Below are positions 1-9,779 of a DNA stretch of 64,000 nucleotides, piece after piece (the stretch's first letter is position 1; each line of letters starts with the position of its first letter). Below the pieces are notes generated by a model that was given only the letters and a program-made list of their open reading frames with translations, was not told where the DNA came from and made no database searches. The translations under genes were made by a program, and so were the position numbers. The DNA is taken from positions 60,332,201 through 60,396,200 of the forward strand of contig CM053140.1 of assembly GCA_028571685.1 (NCBI GenBank), in the 5' to 3' direction. Source of the stretch: Heterohyrax brucei (lineage: Eukaryota; Chordata; Mammalia; Hyracoidea; Procaviidae).

Positions 1-4
1 CTAT

Positions 5-190
5 TTCCTATTGCAACCCTGTTTGGCTGAGAGAGATACTATTACTACCAAATTCTACAGATGAGAAAACTGAGGCAGAGTGAAGTTAAGTAACTTGACC
101 TAGGACACACAGCAGGTGGGTGGCACAAGGTGAGTTGTGCATCCAGGCAGTCAGATTTCAGCACACACTCCTAACTGCCGTACCAACTGC
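5..190 (+). repeat. MIR SINE fossil
   Basis: This is an ancient tRNA-derived SINE in sense orientation. It shows the MIR core 'acagatgagaaaactgaggc', then the 'taagtaacttgacc' and 'cacacagcaggtgg' blocks, in the consensus order. It is old, shared by all mammals, and has no expected function. Confidence 0.8.
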
Positions 191-1764
191 CCTGGCACAT
201 ACTAGTGCACGGTAGAGAATTGTTGAACAGATAGACAAACATGTAACACTAGTTTGTTATGACAATAAGCTCCTAATCCAGATTCTTCCACAGATTGCTG
301 AATTAGGAATGGAATGGGCGGATCCCCTGAGGCTGCCCCCCTCTTCTCTCACCTCTCCACTCCCAGCCTCAAGGCTACACCTCTTCCAGGATTCTTCCTT
401 AGTTGGAGTTTAGCTGAGCTCCTATTACCAGACACCCTCTCAGGATCTTCTGTGATTGAGATAAGGTATTTGCTCTTGTGTTAACTTTTATTACTTATTG
501 ATTTTTCTGGCTTGCTTTAGCTGTGTTCATTTTTATTTGTTTAAAGTTATAGATGTTGCTTGGTGGGTATAGGGTATGAAATCCTAGGATCACAACCAGG
601 GGTCGCATTCACATTAATGGAGCCATCCCCTTCTGAGGCAGATGGGAGGACCTGCCCATCACTCTAGCCACCATTGCTGAGCTGGGGGTTGGGACCCAAA
701 TGAGAGGGGCTTTCTTTTCACCTTCCTTTGCAGGAGTGAGATGCAATGGCAGGCATCAGGTGAGGGTGCTGGTCTGTGTCTGTGTCTGCAAGCAGAGGAT
801 TCTGGGTGTGAAGGCAGGTCCACGTCTGAGTAGAGGTGAAGGAAAGAGTCACTTGAGAAGCCCCGCCGTGCTCAGGTTGGAGAGCGGGAGCAGGGAAGGG
901 ACAGCTTCTGCCAGGTCAGCCATGGACCCGGGAGATGGACATGCCCTTGCTTCACTCCACTGTTCACGCCTCCTGCTACTTCTAAGCCTTTGGCAGAAAA
1001 ATAGATTTTTCTAGGCCTATACCAAGCATCTGTGTGACCGTGTTTGGACAATTATTTGGCAAATTATTCCTTCTGTAGATTAGTCTTTGGATAGTTGGTC
1101 ATCTAAGAGGTCAGCTTTCAGAAGTGGATTTTTAGTGAACCGACCTAACGTGGAGGAAGAGGGAAACAGGTTCAGAAAACAGAGGTGTGGGGGGGGGGGT
1201 CTGGCTGGGGTGCGGGAGGCAGAGATAAGCTTCAGAGGGAGGCTAGGAGGGGCAGAGCCTTCTCTATAGCCCTTCCCATTCTCCTTCCCCACTGCCTGGC
1301 AGTCATGTCCACAGAGCTCCCGATTCAACCCCACCGTTTCCATCTGACAGCAAAACTTGACAGACTTGCAAATCCATCTGAGTTAGAATAAACGAATCTG
1401 TACATGGAAACATGGCTGGTTTTTCTCCAGCTTCTCTGCTGTCGCTCCAAGCATTGTTCTCACATTCTCATTGCCTTAAATCCCCGGTCATCCATCTCTC
1501 TCTCTCTGTTCTCCTTCCTTGACAAAAGGATCCACCTCTTTCAAAAACAAAGGAATGATCGAAGAGCCAATATTGGGAAGACATCTGCTGCCTCTGAGGG
1601 ACAAAGCCTCTGAGGAGAGGTCGCCCTGTTGAGCTGCTGACTAGGGCTGAGCTCAGTGTGAGTGGGAGCTCTTCCCCACCCAGGGCCACTAGGTGCCAGC
1701 ATGTGTGGACGCCCCTGACTCTGGCGGTATCCAGCACTGTCTCACCCCTGCAGTGCATACAGTG
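191..1764. other. No gene recognised
   Basis: Single-copy-looking sequence. It contains an 11 bp G run at 1189-1199 and a short CT run near 1497-1508. The open frames here, up to 104 codons, have no recognisable domain and no splice context, so I treat them as chance. Confidence 0.5.
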
Positions 1765-1884
1765 TTCTCAAGTGTAAAACAGATAATGGACATAACGGTA
1801 ACCCCTACCTCCCAGGGTTGTAAGGAGGATGAAATACATTAGTGTAAAGCCAGGGGTAAGCGCACTGAAAGCACTTAAATCAAT
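1765..1884 (-). repeat. MIR-family fossil, antisense
   Basis: The segment reads as the reverse complement of the MIR core. A 'gtaaaacagataatgg' block is followed by 'acctcccagggttgtaaggaggatgaa', here split by degradation, and then a chain leading to the 'agcgcactgaaagc' region. It is degraded. Confidence 0.6.
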
Positions 1885-2030
1885 TTAGTTATCACGACCA
1901 TCTCACTGAGTCTCAGCACAACCTTCTAGGATAGGTGTTATTATTTCCATTTTACAAATAAGCAAACCGGGACTCAGAGCTTTGAGTCACTAACCCAAAG
2001 TTCCACACCTGGAGCCTGACAATAGTTTAT
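1885..2030 (+). repeat. MIR SINE fossil
   Basis: Sense MIR core with 'ttattatttccattttacaa' followed by the 'cactaacccaaagttccaca' block. It abuts the antisense MIR piece on its left and the mariner derivative on its right. Confidence 0.7.
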
Positions 2031-2031
2031 A

Positions 2032-2586
2032 TGAGGACTGACAATTAAGTTCATGAACCCACCCTAGAAAAAGCGCTACATACCTTATTGCTGAATATCA
2101 CTATGGTCACCTTCAAAGTGCTCCCCTTGGGAAGCTATGCACTGATGCCAGCACCTAGTCCACCCTTAAAGCAATTTTGGAACTCTTTTTCTGGAGTGGC
2201 CATCAGAGTTGTCATCAGATTACCCTTGATTTCCTGAATGTCATTGAAATGTTTTCCTTTCAATGTTTCCTTTATCTTTGAGTAAAAAAAAAAGTCCTTG
2301 GGGGGCAGATCAGGTGAGTAAGGAAGGTTAACAATACAGTTATTTGTTTACGGTTAAAAACACCCTCACAGGCAACTATACAATTAAGTTTATGAATTTG
2401 CCAGGGTGGTACTGTGCACAATGGCCATTCCAGAAAGAGCTCCAAAATTACTGTGAAGTGTGGACTAGGTGCATAGTTTTCCTAGTGTAGGTGCATCATT
2501 TACCAAGGGAAATACTTTGAAGGTGATCATAGTGATATGCAACGGTGAGTTATGTAACACTTAGAACTTTGTGGACTTAATTGTTG
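2032..2586 (-). mobile_element. Palindromic, rearranged mariner element (copy 1)
   Basis: This is a nonautonomous Tc1/mariner element. It starts after a TA with the terminal repeat 'tgaggactgacaattaag'. The left arm, on the minus strand, encodes the C-terminal end of a mariner transposase: the YSPDL region, then a CIASQG..FEGD-like end. The right arm (about 2377-2586) holds the same C-terminal end in the opposite orientation, and an inner terminal-repeat-like 'caattaagtttatgaa' lies at about 2381. There is no intact transposase. The same arrangement, mirrored, occurs at 9138-9694. A SINE sits directly on its right end, so the right TA is lost. Confidence 0.8.
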
Positions 2587-2745
2587 GAAAACCTGGTGGA
2601 GTAGTGGTGAAGTGCTACAGCTGTTAAGAGATTGGCAGTTCAAATCCACCAGGTGCTCCTTGGAAACTCTGTGGGGCAGTTCTACTCTGACCTACAGGGT
2701 CACTATGAGTCATAAGCAACTCGATGGCACCTAAAAATAGCAATG
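2587..2745 (+). mobile_element. AfroSINE (tRNA-derived SINE)
   Basis: Full-length sense copy. The tRNA-like head starts 'aaaacctggtggagtagtgg' and carries a B-box-like 'cagttcaaatcc'. The body has 'ctccttggaaactctgtggg' and 'gggtcactatgagtc', and the tail has 'actcgatggcacc'. Such SINEs are transcribed by RNA polymerase III and are thought to use RTE LINE machinery. The insertion is exactly at the end of the mariner derivative. Confidence 0.88.
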
Positions 2746-3862
2746 TATGTAGCCATAGAAGCCTTCAATTTCACAATACAAGGCTTGAATTTCTTCTTCC
2801 ATTCTTTCAGCTGGAGAAATACTGAGCATATTCTTTCCTTTCATTTTTTAACTCCAGATCTGTTTGCAAAGACTTATAATATTTTGTCTTCTAGATCTGC
2901 TCTTTAAACTCTGCTGTTCAGCTCTTTTACTTCACGATTTCTTCCACTCACCTTAGTTGCTCTATGATCAAGAACAAGTTTAAGTCTCTTCTGACTTTGA
3001 TTTTGGTCTTTTCTTTCTTGCCTTTCTTTTTAATGACCTTTTGCATTCTTCGTGTATGTTGCCTTTGAACACATTCTACAGCTCATCTGGTCTTTGGTCA
3101 GTAGTGTACAGTGCATCAAATCTATTCTTGAAATAGCTTTTAAATGCAGATGCAATATACTCAGGGCCATATTTTGTTTTTTGTGGGCTTGCATACAATA
3201 AATTGATGTTCTGTTCTATGATCGACCCCTGGCCTTGTCCCAGTTAGTGATACTGAGGTTCCCTATCATCTCTTTGCACAGATACATTCAACTGGATTCT
3301 TGTATCTTCCATCTAGTGAGGTTCACATGTATAGTTACTATTTACATTGCTAAAATTAGGTACTCTCAAGAAAGAAGTCATTGGTCTTAAAAAATTCTGT
3401 CACATATTGTTTCTGTCACCGAGGCCATATTTTCCAACTACTGATCCTTCTTTGTTTCTAACTTCTGCATTCCATTCACTAGTAATTATTAATGCATGTT
3501 GATTATGTGTTTGATCAATTTCAGACTACAGAAACTTAAAAAAGAAAGTGCTGTTGAGTTGACTACAACTCACAACAACCCAATAGGGCAGAATAAAACT
3601 GCTCCATAGAGTTTCCCCGGAGTGCCTGGAGAGTTTGAACCACTGACCTTTTGGTTAGCAGCCGTAGCACTTAACTACTATGCCACCAGAGTTTGCTCAG
3701 ACTGCAGAAGTTGATAAAAATCTTCAATTTCTTCATCTTTGGTATTAATGGTTGTTGTGTAAACTTGACTAATAGTCACATTAGTTGGTCTTTCCTGTAG
3801 GCATGTAAATATTATCCTATCACTGACGGTGTTGTACTTCTGGATAGATCTTGACATGTTAG
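2746..3862 (-). mobile_element. RTE/BovB-clade LINE fragment, antisense
   Basis: A 5'-half RTE piece on the minus strand covering the endonuclease and linker region. It aligns by eye, block by block, with the antisense RTE at 11,643-14,104 (for example 'tggtctttggtcagtagtg' and 'caactactgatccttctttg'). It is split by a SINE at 3534-3696 and resumes after it. The frame is destroyed by stops and indels, so it is a fossil. Confidence 0.85.
3534..3696 (-). mobile_element. AfroSINE inserted in RTE
   Basis: Antisense SINE. The A-rich tail is on the left and the tRNA-like head ends '...actatgccaccagagtttg'. It is flanked by a duplication 'tcagactacagaa' (3521-3533) and 'tcagactgcagaa' (3697-3709), which is interrupted RTE sequence. 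Confidence 0.88.
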
Positions 3863-3990
3863 AGACGAGAAGACAGAGACTCACAGAGGAAAAGTCACCT
3901 GCTCAGGGACACACAGTGGTTTGGGGAAAGAGCCAAGTATTGAACCTGGATCTGCCCAACTTCAGGATCCATGACATTCGTTAGTCAACT
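3863..3990 (+). repeat. MIR SINE fossil
   Basis: Sense MIR second half, with 'aaaagtcacctgctcaggga' followed by 'cacacagtgg' and 'attgaacctggatctg'. It follows the RTE fragment directly. Confidence 0.65.
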
Positions 3991-4220
3991 CACTCTCTAA
4001 AAAGGCACTTCTTGAGCACTTACAGTGTGCTGACACTACTGTAGGCAAGGGAATCCCATGGTATAAAGACAGACTTGCCTCCCTGCCCTTATAGAACTGG
4101 CCCTTTAAAGTAGGTGGAAAAGAAACTGAATTAATGTATAAATACTGAAGTGAGTGTTAGTTGGTGTGAAGGGCCTTTGATGGGGGAAAATAAGGTGAGG
4201 GGTAGAGAGCAGTGGGAAGT
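3991..4220 (-). repeat. L2-like LINE 3' end, antisense
   Basis: 'cttgagcacttacagtgtgc' followed by the 'ttgcctccctgcccttatag' block resembles the reverse complement of the L2 3' end. It is degraded, so the call is moderate. Confidence 0.45.
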
Positions 4221-4861
4221 CAAGCATCAAAGTTTCTGTGCAGAATGAATAGAATTACTTTTTTCCCCAACTATCAGGAATCTTAGGGCATCAATTGTTC
4301 CTGTTCTCACATGGGTTTTTTGGGTTTTATCTTCCCTCTTCACTCAAAACCTAGAGAATCAAATAATTCAACCAAGGCAACACAGAGATGATTGGGATGA
4401 GGAGATGCTCAACCAGGCGGTATAAACTAGAACCAGTTGTTTTTGAGTCAATTCCAAGTTTCTATTAAATAATCAGTTCTTCATCAATGGTGTCTTGTCA
4501 CTCTGTGCCAGACTCTGAGACCTATTGTCTAGGGAGAGAGAAGGACACTAAGGATGCAGGTGATTGGTGTTTTCATAGTGGGACTCTGCTCCCTACTTGG
4601 GTGGTAGGAGGTCAGTGAGGATTTGAAAAGGCAAAGTGTGGAAAAGAAGAATGTGACTCCACCTTATTTAGGAGATTATGAGAAACTTCCTAAAGGAAGT
4701 AACACCAGTTTGGCTCTTGAACCCAAAGTGTATTTTTTTCCAGATGAAAACGTGCACAGGGCTAGGGGCAGGAGAAGAAGGACGAGCGCACTTCAGGCCG
4801 TGGAAGCAGCAGGCCACGTACGGAAACATCATCATTAAGAGCATGAAGGCTAAATGAGGCA
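4221..4861. other. No gene recognised
   Basis: Single-copy-looking DNA. The 71-codon frame at 4623-4838 has no domain and no supporting signal. Confidence 0.45.
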
Positions 4862-5010
4862 GGTCAAGGGTTGAACTGTGCAGTCAGTGCTGTGTGACTC
4901 TGGAGAAACTAGGTTCACTTCCCTGAGGCTCTGTTTCCTCAGCTGTGAAATCCTAATAGCACCTGCTTCAGGGGATGCTGTGAAGATCTGACGAGTAAAC
5001 ACAGGGGAAG
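4862..5010 (-). repeat. MIR SINE fossil, antisense
   Basis: Reverse-complement MIR, with 'ctgtgtgactctggagaaac', then 'ctctgtttcctcagctgtga', then 'gatgctgtgaagatctgacg'. The order is correct for the antisense element. Confidence 0.75.
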
Positions 5011-5824
5011 TGTCCAAAGTGGTGGTACCCCTAACCCCCCAATCTCACTGCTCTGTAAGGTTTCAGAGCTGGAGTGATTTGTACAGGAACTTGCTGTGGT
5101 CATCTAAGCAAGGTGGAGTCACTTTCTTCTTCTCCCCACATTGCCTTTTCAAATCCTCACTGACCCCTAACCACCCAAGCAGATGCCTGGGTTCTGCTCT
5201 GCAGTATCCTGAAGCGGCCCTTGGGATCCAGCAAGGACCGGGCTCTGAAAGCTGCCACCTCGATTATAAGCTTTGCTGAACTTTGTAAGGTCACAGACTG
5301 ACTGGTCTTGAGACAAAACAGGAGGGTGGAACTACGAAGGATCCTGTTGGGATTGTCCAGGCTCCTTTCTCCGAGGTTCACCTTTAATGAAGCAAGCCCT
5401 GTGCTTCTTACCAGGACCTCTGGAGGTAGCTGGAAGCACGCACAAGACCCACACTGTGTTCTGCCTCCAGCCCTCTGAGCTGCCATTATCAGACTTAACA
5501 TCATGCCCCATTTGATTCCCATGTTTTCCAAGCTTAGTAAAGCATTTTCTTTCTCCTTCATCTACATTTATACTTAAAGCAGTACACCAAAGTTCAATCC
5601 ATTTTGACTTAGCTGAAGAACATGAAAAGGTCAAAAGATGTTTTTATAATGAGAAAGCGTCTCCCTTTTGCTGTCTCCGCTTCCTTCCCAGCCTTCATCC
5701 CACTCCTCCACGTCTTTTTTCTTTGGTGACCCAGCTGCTAAATCCCTAAGGTTGTATCCACAGAGCCTGAGTCAGGAAAGGACAGGGCTGATGTGAGTGA
5801 AGTAACAGAGAGATAACTGCTGAG
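5011..5824. other. No gene recognised
   Basis: Single-copy-looking DNA. A 134-codon antisense frame (5157-5561) overlaps other frames on both strands. It has no signal sequence, repeat or known motif, so it is probably chance. Confidence 0.45.
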
Positions 5825-6070
5825 CGGTGAAGGGCTTAACTTAAGCCGGACAGACCTGGATTTGAGATCAGACTTTTCTACCTCCTCCCATTAGAACCTG
5901 AGTCTACAGACAGGGTATCTCTGAGCCTTGGTTTAAATATCTGTAAAATAACCATTAAAATTGCACTTATGCACCTACCTCACAGGGCTGTTATGAAGAT
6001 TAAATGAGATAATATGTGCTTACATTGTGCCTGGCCTAAAAGAGCTGATCAGTAAGCTTTATTGGGTAAA
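5825..6070 (-). repeat. MIR SINE, near full length, antisense
   Basis: Long antisense MIR. 'agacctggatttgagatcag' comes first, then 'atctgtaaaataaccattaa', 'ctacctcacagggctgttat', 'taaatgagataatatgtgc' and the 5' end 'tgcctggcctaaaagagctg'. Confidence 0.82.
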
Positions 6071-6224
6071 CCACAATACTATAATATTGAGTGCCAAAGG
6101 CTCTCCGTTGGCAGTAAGGAGGTGGGGGCTCTGAGTTTGCCTTGGCCCTGACCATGAGTAATATACTTAACTTTCTGGAATCTGATTTTTCTCCCAGCAA
6201 CTGATAGGGTTAGATTGAACATAA

Positions 6225-6345
6225 TCAGAACACAAGGAGATGAAAGGCCATCAGAAGTCTTTCCTATAACAAGTTGGAAAACTGAGGTCTACAGAAAGTG
6301 AGTGACAGTCCACAGTCTAACAACCAGTTACTCTTTTTGCTACAT
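6225..6345 (+). repeat. MIR-like fossil
   Basis: A weak sense MIR core, 'ttggaaaactgaggtctaca', followed by a 'gtgacagtccacagtctaac' block. Confidence 0.5.
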
Positions 6346-6384
6346 CCATGAAACACAGTGACTTCTGGGCCATGGGAACTAAAA

Positions 6385-6502
6385 GCCTCCTAGAAAGTAT
6401 TTTGACCTGAATGAAAGTAAAAGCATACCAAACCTTGTGGGATGCAGCTAAAGCAGTACTTTGGAGGAAATGCACAGATTTGATACTTGTATTAGGAAAG
6501 CA
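6385..6502 (+). mobile_element. Old L1 ORF2 fragment (piece 1)
   Basis: The sequence 'ttgtgggatgcagctaaagc' and 'ctttggaggaaatgcacag' is the region between endonuclease and reverse transcriptase of mammalian L1 ORF2, in sense. It is interrupted by a SINE and an L1 3'-UTR insertion and resumes at 7158. Confidence 0.75.
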
Positions 6503-6664
6503 GAAATCTTGGTGGCATGATGATTAAGTGGTATGGCTGCTAACCAGAAGGTCAGCAGTTCAAATCTTCCTGGAGCTCCTTGGAAACTCTATGGGGTAGT
6601 TCTACTCTGTCTATAGTGTCACTGAGTCAGAACTGACTCCATAGTAGACGGTTTGGTTTTTTTG
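6503..6664 (+). mobile_element. AfroSINE
   Basis: Sense full-length copy, with head 'aaatcttggtggcatgatga', B-box-like 'cagttcaaatctt', body 'ctccttggaaactctatggg' and tail 'ggtttggttttttt'. A short duplication, 'taggaaa', flanks it on both sides. It interrupts L1 ORF2. Confidence 0.87.
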
Positions 6665-6687
6665 CTAGGAAAAATATCTCAAATCAA

Positions 6688-7157
6688 GCCATGGCAGGGC
6701 TTGCAAAGTTAAGTCACAGTAGTAATACTAGAATAACAAGGGGTGCACCCTGATAACTCCACTAAAAGACCACAGTTCATGGTCCGATGGCCTGGGGGTT
6801 CCCCTGGGATCATGGTGCCTAGACCTGATGCTGCCCCTGATCATAAATCATTACTGAGGTCAACTCCTTGGACAGGAATGGGTTGGACTCAGAGACACAG
6901 AGTAACCACATCATGTGTGCACTTTATGGTTCTATGCATCTGTAGGATATCATCCTACTGGCCTCTTACTAGAAGGGAATGGAGAGGATGGAGAAAAGGG
7001 GACAGGAGATTGTTAAGAGGAAATGACATGGGCAGAACAGAAAGGAGGAGTGTCACCAGGCAAGGAGAGCAATAGGGTCTGCATATAGGTGGGCATGCAA
7101 ATATAAACCAGATTGTACACTTTCACTCAATCACAATAAATAAATTTTTAAAAAAAA
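6688..7157 (+). mobile_element. L1 3'-UTR insertion, 5' truncated
   Basis: Sense insertion of an afrotherian L1 3' UTR. It matches, in reverse, the antisense UTRs near 46.5-46.9 kb and 50.5-50.9 kb. It ends 'cacaataaataaattttt' plus an A run. It has a perfect 12 bp target-site duplication, 'atctcaaatcaa', at 6676-6687 and 7158-7169. The 110-codon frame inside is UTR and not a gene. Confidence 0.88.
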
Positions 7158-7424
7158 ATCTCAAATCAATGATCTCAGGTTCCACTTTAAGAAACTAGAA
7201 CAAAATTAGAAAAATAAACCAAAAACAAGTGCAAGAAAGTAAATAACAAACAGCAATTAATGAAATTGAAAAAAATTCAAAATAAAGAAAAACAATGAAA
7301 TCAAAAGTGATTCTTTGAGAGATCAATAAATTGATAAATACACAACCAGAATGATTGAAAGAGAAAAAACAGCTATATATACAGAGAAAATACAAATAAC
7401 TAACATCAGAAATGAGACAGGTAA
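7158..7424 (+). mobile_element. Old L1 ORF2 fragment (piece 2)
   Basis: Continues piece 1: 'atctcaggttccactttaag', then 'gaaatcaaaagtgattcttt' (the KSWFF-like region) and 'gatcaataaattgataaata'. It is A-rich and sense, and the frame is broken. Confidence 0.78.
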
Positions 7425-7510
7425 CCTCGTAACAGTGAGATGAATTGAAGTGGTGGCTGCATGAACGGGCTCAAACACAGCAGTGATTGTGACGATGGCA
7501 AAGGACCGAT
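7425..7510 (+). mobile_element. RTE LINE 3'-end fragment
   Basis: Short sense match to the RTE 3' coding end seen at 27,040-27,110 and 59,280-59,340: 'gtgagatgaattgaagtgg', 'gctcaaacacagcagtga' and 'gatggcaaaggaccg'. Confidence 0.6.
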
Positions 7511-7607
7511 TTTTCACTCTGTTATATGTAATGTCTACGTGAGTGGTAGCCAGCTTGATAGAAACAGAGAGCAGTTGTGTAGGTAGTTCCCAGCTCAAAG
7601 GATGAAA
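7511..7607. other. Unassigned spacer
   Basis: About 100 bp with no recognisable repeat, between the RTE piece and the LTR. Confidence 0.4.
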
Positions 7608-8117
7608 TGTTATGGAGTGAATTGTGTCCCTCAAAAATATATGTCAATTTGGCTAGGCCATGATTTCTGGTACTGCATTGCTGTCCATCATTTTGTGGCC
7701 TGATAAGATTACGCTATGTGCTATAAATCCTAACCTCTGTGATGTCAATGAGACAGCATAAGAGACAGTTATGTTAATGAGGCAGGATTCACTCTACAGA
7801 ATTAGGTTGTGTTTTGAGCCAATCTCTTTTGAGATATGAAAAATAATCAAGCAGAGAAGAGAGGGACATCATTACTACAAAACAAGAAGAGCCAGAGCAG
7901 AGCATGTCCTTTCAGCCTGGGGTCCTCACAGTGAGAAGCTCCTAGACCAGGGGAAGCTTGATGTCACGGCCCTCACCCCAGAATGAACAGAAAGAGAAAA
8001 CCTTCCCCTGAAGCTTGTACCCTTAACTGAGACTTCTAGCCTCCTAGATTATAAGAGAATAAATTTCTGTTTGCTAAACTTGTGATATTTCTGTGACAGC
8101 AGTGCTAGAGAACTAAG
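7608..8117 (+). mobile_element. MaLR-type solo LTR
   Basis: About 510 bp. It begins 'tgttatggagtgaattgtgt' and ends '...gctagagaactaaga', with 'aataaa' near the 3' side (about 8058). That matches the plan of ERVL-MaLR LTRs. Related copies lie at 10,931-11,465 and 50,030-57,976 in reverse and at 33,311-34,096 in sense. There is no internal retroviral sequence, and no clear TSD could be read. Confidence 0.72.
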
Positions 8118-8192
8118 AATTTGGTCATGACAAACTGCACTTATGACTGTTAACTGTCTTTTAGTTTATTTTCTTTTTTTAGCATCATATCA

Positions 8193-8345
8193 ATAGAATG
8201 GACACTCTAATGGTGTAATGATTAAGTGCTATGGTTGGTAACCAAAAGGGCAGCAGTTCAAGTCCAGCAGGCACTCCTTGGAAACTCTGTGGTGCAGTTC
8301 TAGTCTGTCTTATAGGGTTGCTGTGGATTGGAATCAACTCGATCA
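8193..8345 (+). mobile_element. AfroSINE
   Basis: Sense copy with 'ctaatggtgtaatgattaag', B-box-like 'cagttcaagtcc', 'ctccttggaaactctgtgg' and 'gttgctgtggattggaatca'. Confidence 0.86.
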
Positions 8346-8349
8346 TTAG

Positions 8350-8960
8350 TATATCTTCCTGGAGTGAAGTTATGAAAAAAACTATGTAGGGGATATGTGA
8401 AAAAAATGCTGAATTATTTCAACATGCTCCAAGCATCTGATTAGGATAATATGATTGAAGAGATCAGTGGAAAATCCTCCAGACAGCAAGAACACTGAAT
8501 TTAGAACTTGATATTGCTGATGTGGAACAGCTTATAGGTCACCAGGAAGGGGGAACTGACAGAATAAGACTTAACAGATTTTGAAGAGGGAAGAAATGCT
8601 GAAGAAGAAAAAAAAAAACAATGGGAAAGAGGAACAGGAGAAAATGTCAGAAAAAAGAAAAAAATTACCAGGAAAGGCTTAGCTGCAGTTTTTTTCTAAA
8701 CTAAATCAGGCATTTCAGTTTCTTGAAAACATGAACCTAAATGGTAATGGCTTTGCTAACGGTGACAGGCTGATTTGGAAAACAGTGAGACAGTACTGTG
8801 AAATATATGGGAAAAAAAAAAAAAGAAAAAGAGTATATAGGTAACTCTCACTAAATTTCTGACTGGAAACACCATTCCCATCCCCAGGGATAATTCAAAT
8901 GATAGAGAATTTTCCACAGATGGAGTTATAACTGAAACTGGCAAAATTCCAGCATTGTCA
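8350..8960 (+). mobile_element. Tigger/pogo DNA transposon C-terminal fossil
   Basis: The sense strand retains a decayed Tigger-type transposase C-terminus. A 'gatgtggaacagcttatagg' block is followed by 'ggaactgacagaataagac', an acidic and lysine-rich stretch, and then codons reading roughly LNQAFQFLENMN and TVRQYCEIYGKKK. Stops and frameshifts break it. No terminal repeats were identified, so only part of the element remains. Confidence 0.62.
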
Positions 8961-9137
8961 TCATTGGGTAATTTTTTATGATTTGTGTAAATTATACATA
9001 TGTATATACAAATTAAAACATACCTATAAATACATATGCAAGGTTTTCAACTCCCAATACAAATATCATACTTATAAAGATACTGATAATAATAGGCAGT
9101 AATAACAAAAACAAGAAAAAGTGAGATATTTAACTTA
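8961..9137. other. AT-rich spacer
   Basis: A/T-rich DNA with 'acatatgtatatac'-like runs and no recognised feature. Confidence 0.4.
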
Positions 9138-9694
9138 TGAGGTCTGACAATTAAGTCTGCAAAATTAATTGTTCTAAGTGTTACATACCTCATTGCTAAA
9201 TGTCACTCCAGTTGCCTTCAACATACTCCCTTTGGGAAGCTATGCACCAACGCCAGCATCTAGTCCACCTTCAAAACAATTTTGGAGCTCTTTCTGGAAT
9301 GGCCATTGTGCATGGTGGCAATGTGCCAAGTTCACACACTTAATTGTATAGCTGTCTGTGAGAGAGTTTTTAGCCAGTAAACAAATAACTGTACTGAAAC
9401 AGCTTTCCTACTCACCTGATCTGACTCCCAGTGACTTTTTTCTTTACCTGAAGATAAAGGAAAATTGAAAGGAAGACATTTTGAAGACATTCAGGACTTC
9501 ACGGGTAATCTGATGACAGCTCTGAAGGCCATTCCAGAAAAAGAGTTTCAAAATTGCTTTGAAGGGTGGACTAGGCACCGGCATCAGTGCTTAGCTTCCC
9601 GAGAGGTGTACTTCAAAGGTGACTGTAGTGATATTCAGCAATGAGGTATGTAGCACCCTTTCTAGGATGAGTTCACAAACTTAAGTGGCAATCC
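9138..9694 (+). mobile_element. Palindromic, rearranged mariner element (copy 2)
   Basis: The terminal repeat 'tgaggtctgacaattaag' follows a TA. The left arm (9138 to about 9330) is the transposase C-terminal end in reverse. It stops at an inner terminal-repeat-like 'cacacacttaattgtata' (9333-9350). The right arm then reads forward: 'cctactcacctgatctgac' encodes YSPDL, then a KIK..LKGRHF-like region, the C-terminal end and the outer repeat. This is the mirror image of copy 1, with matching breakpoints. Confidence 0.8.
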
Positions 9695-9779
9695 TATTAT
9701 GCCAGAACAAACTTATGACAGAACCCCATTATAAGTTGAAGACAGCTATGTTCTAAAAATATTAACTGGGAAACTACCA

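Noticed and set aside
2587-2745. tRNA gene suggested by A- and B-box-like motifs
   Set aside because: It is the tRNA-derived head of AfroSINE. There is no cloverleaf with intact arms, and many copies exist.
6743-7075. 110-codon plus-strand frame
   Set aside because: It lies wholly inside the L1 3'-UTR insertion.
8350-8960. Processed pseudogene of a host mRNA
   Set aside because: The coding relics fit a Tigger-type transposase C-terminus better than any host gene I recognise.
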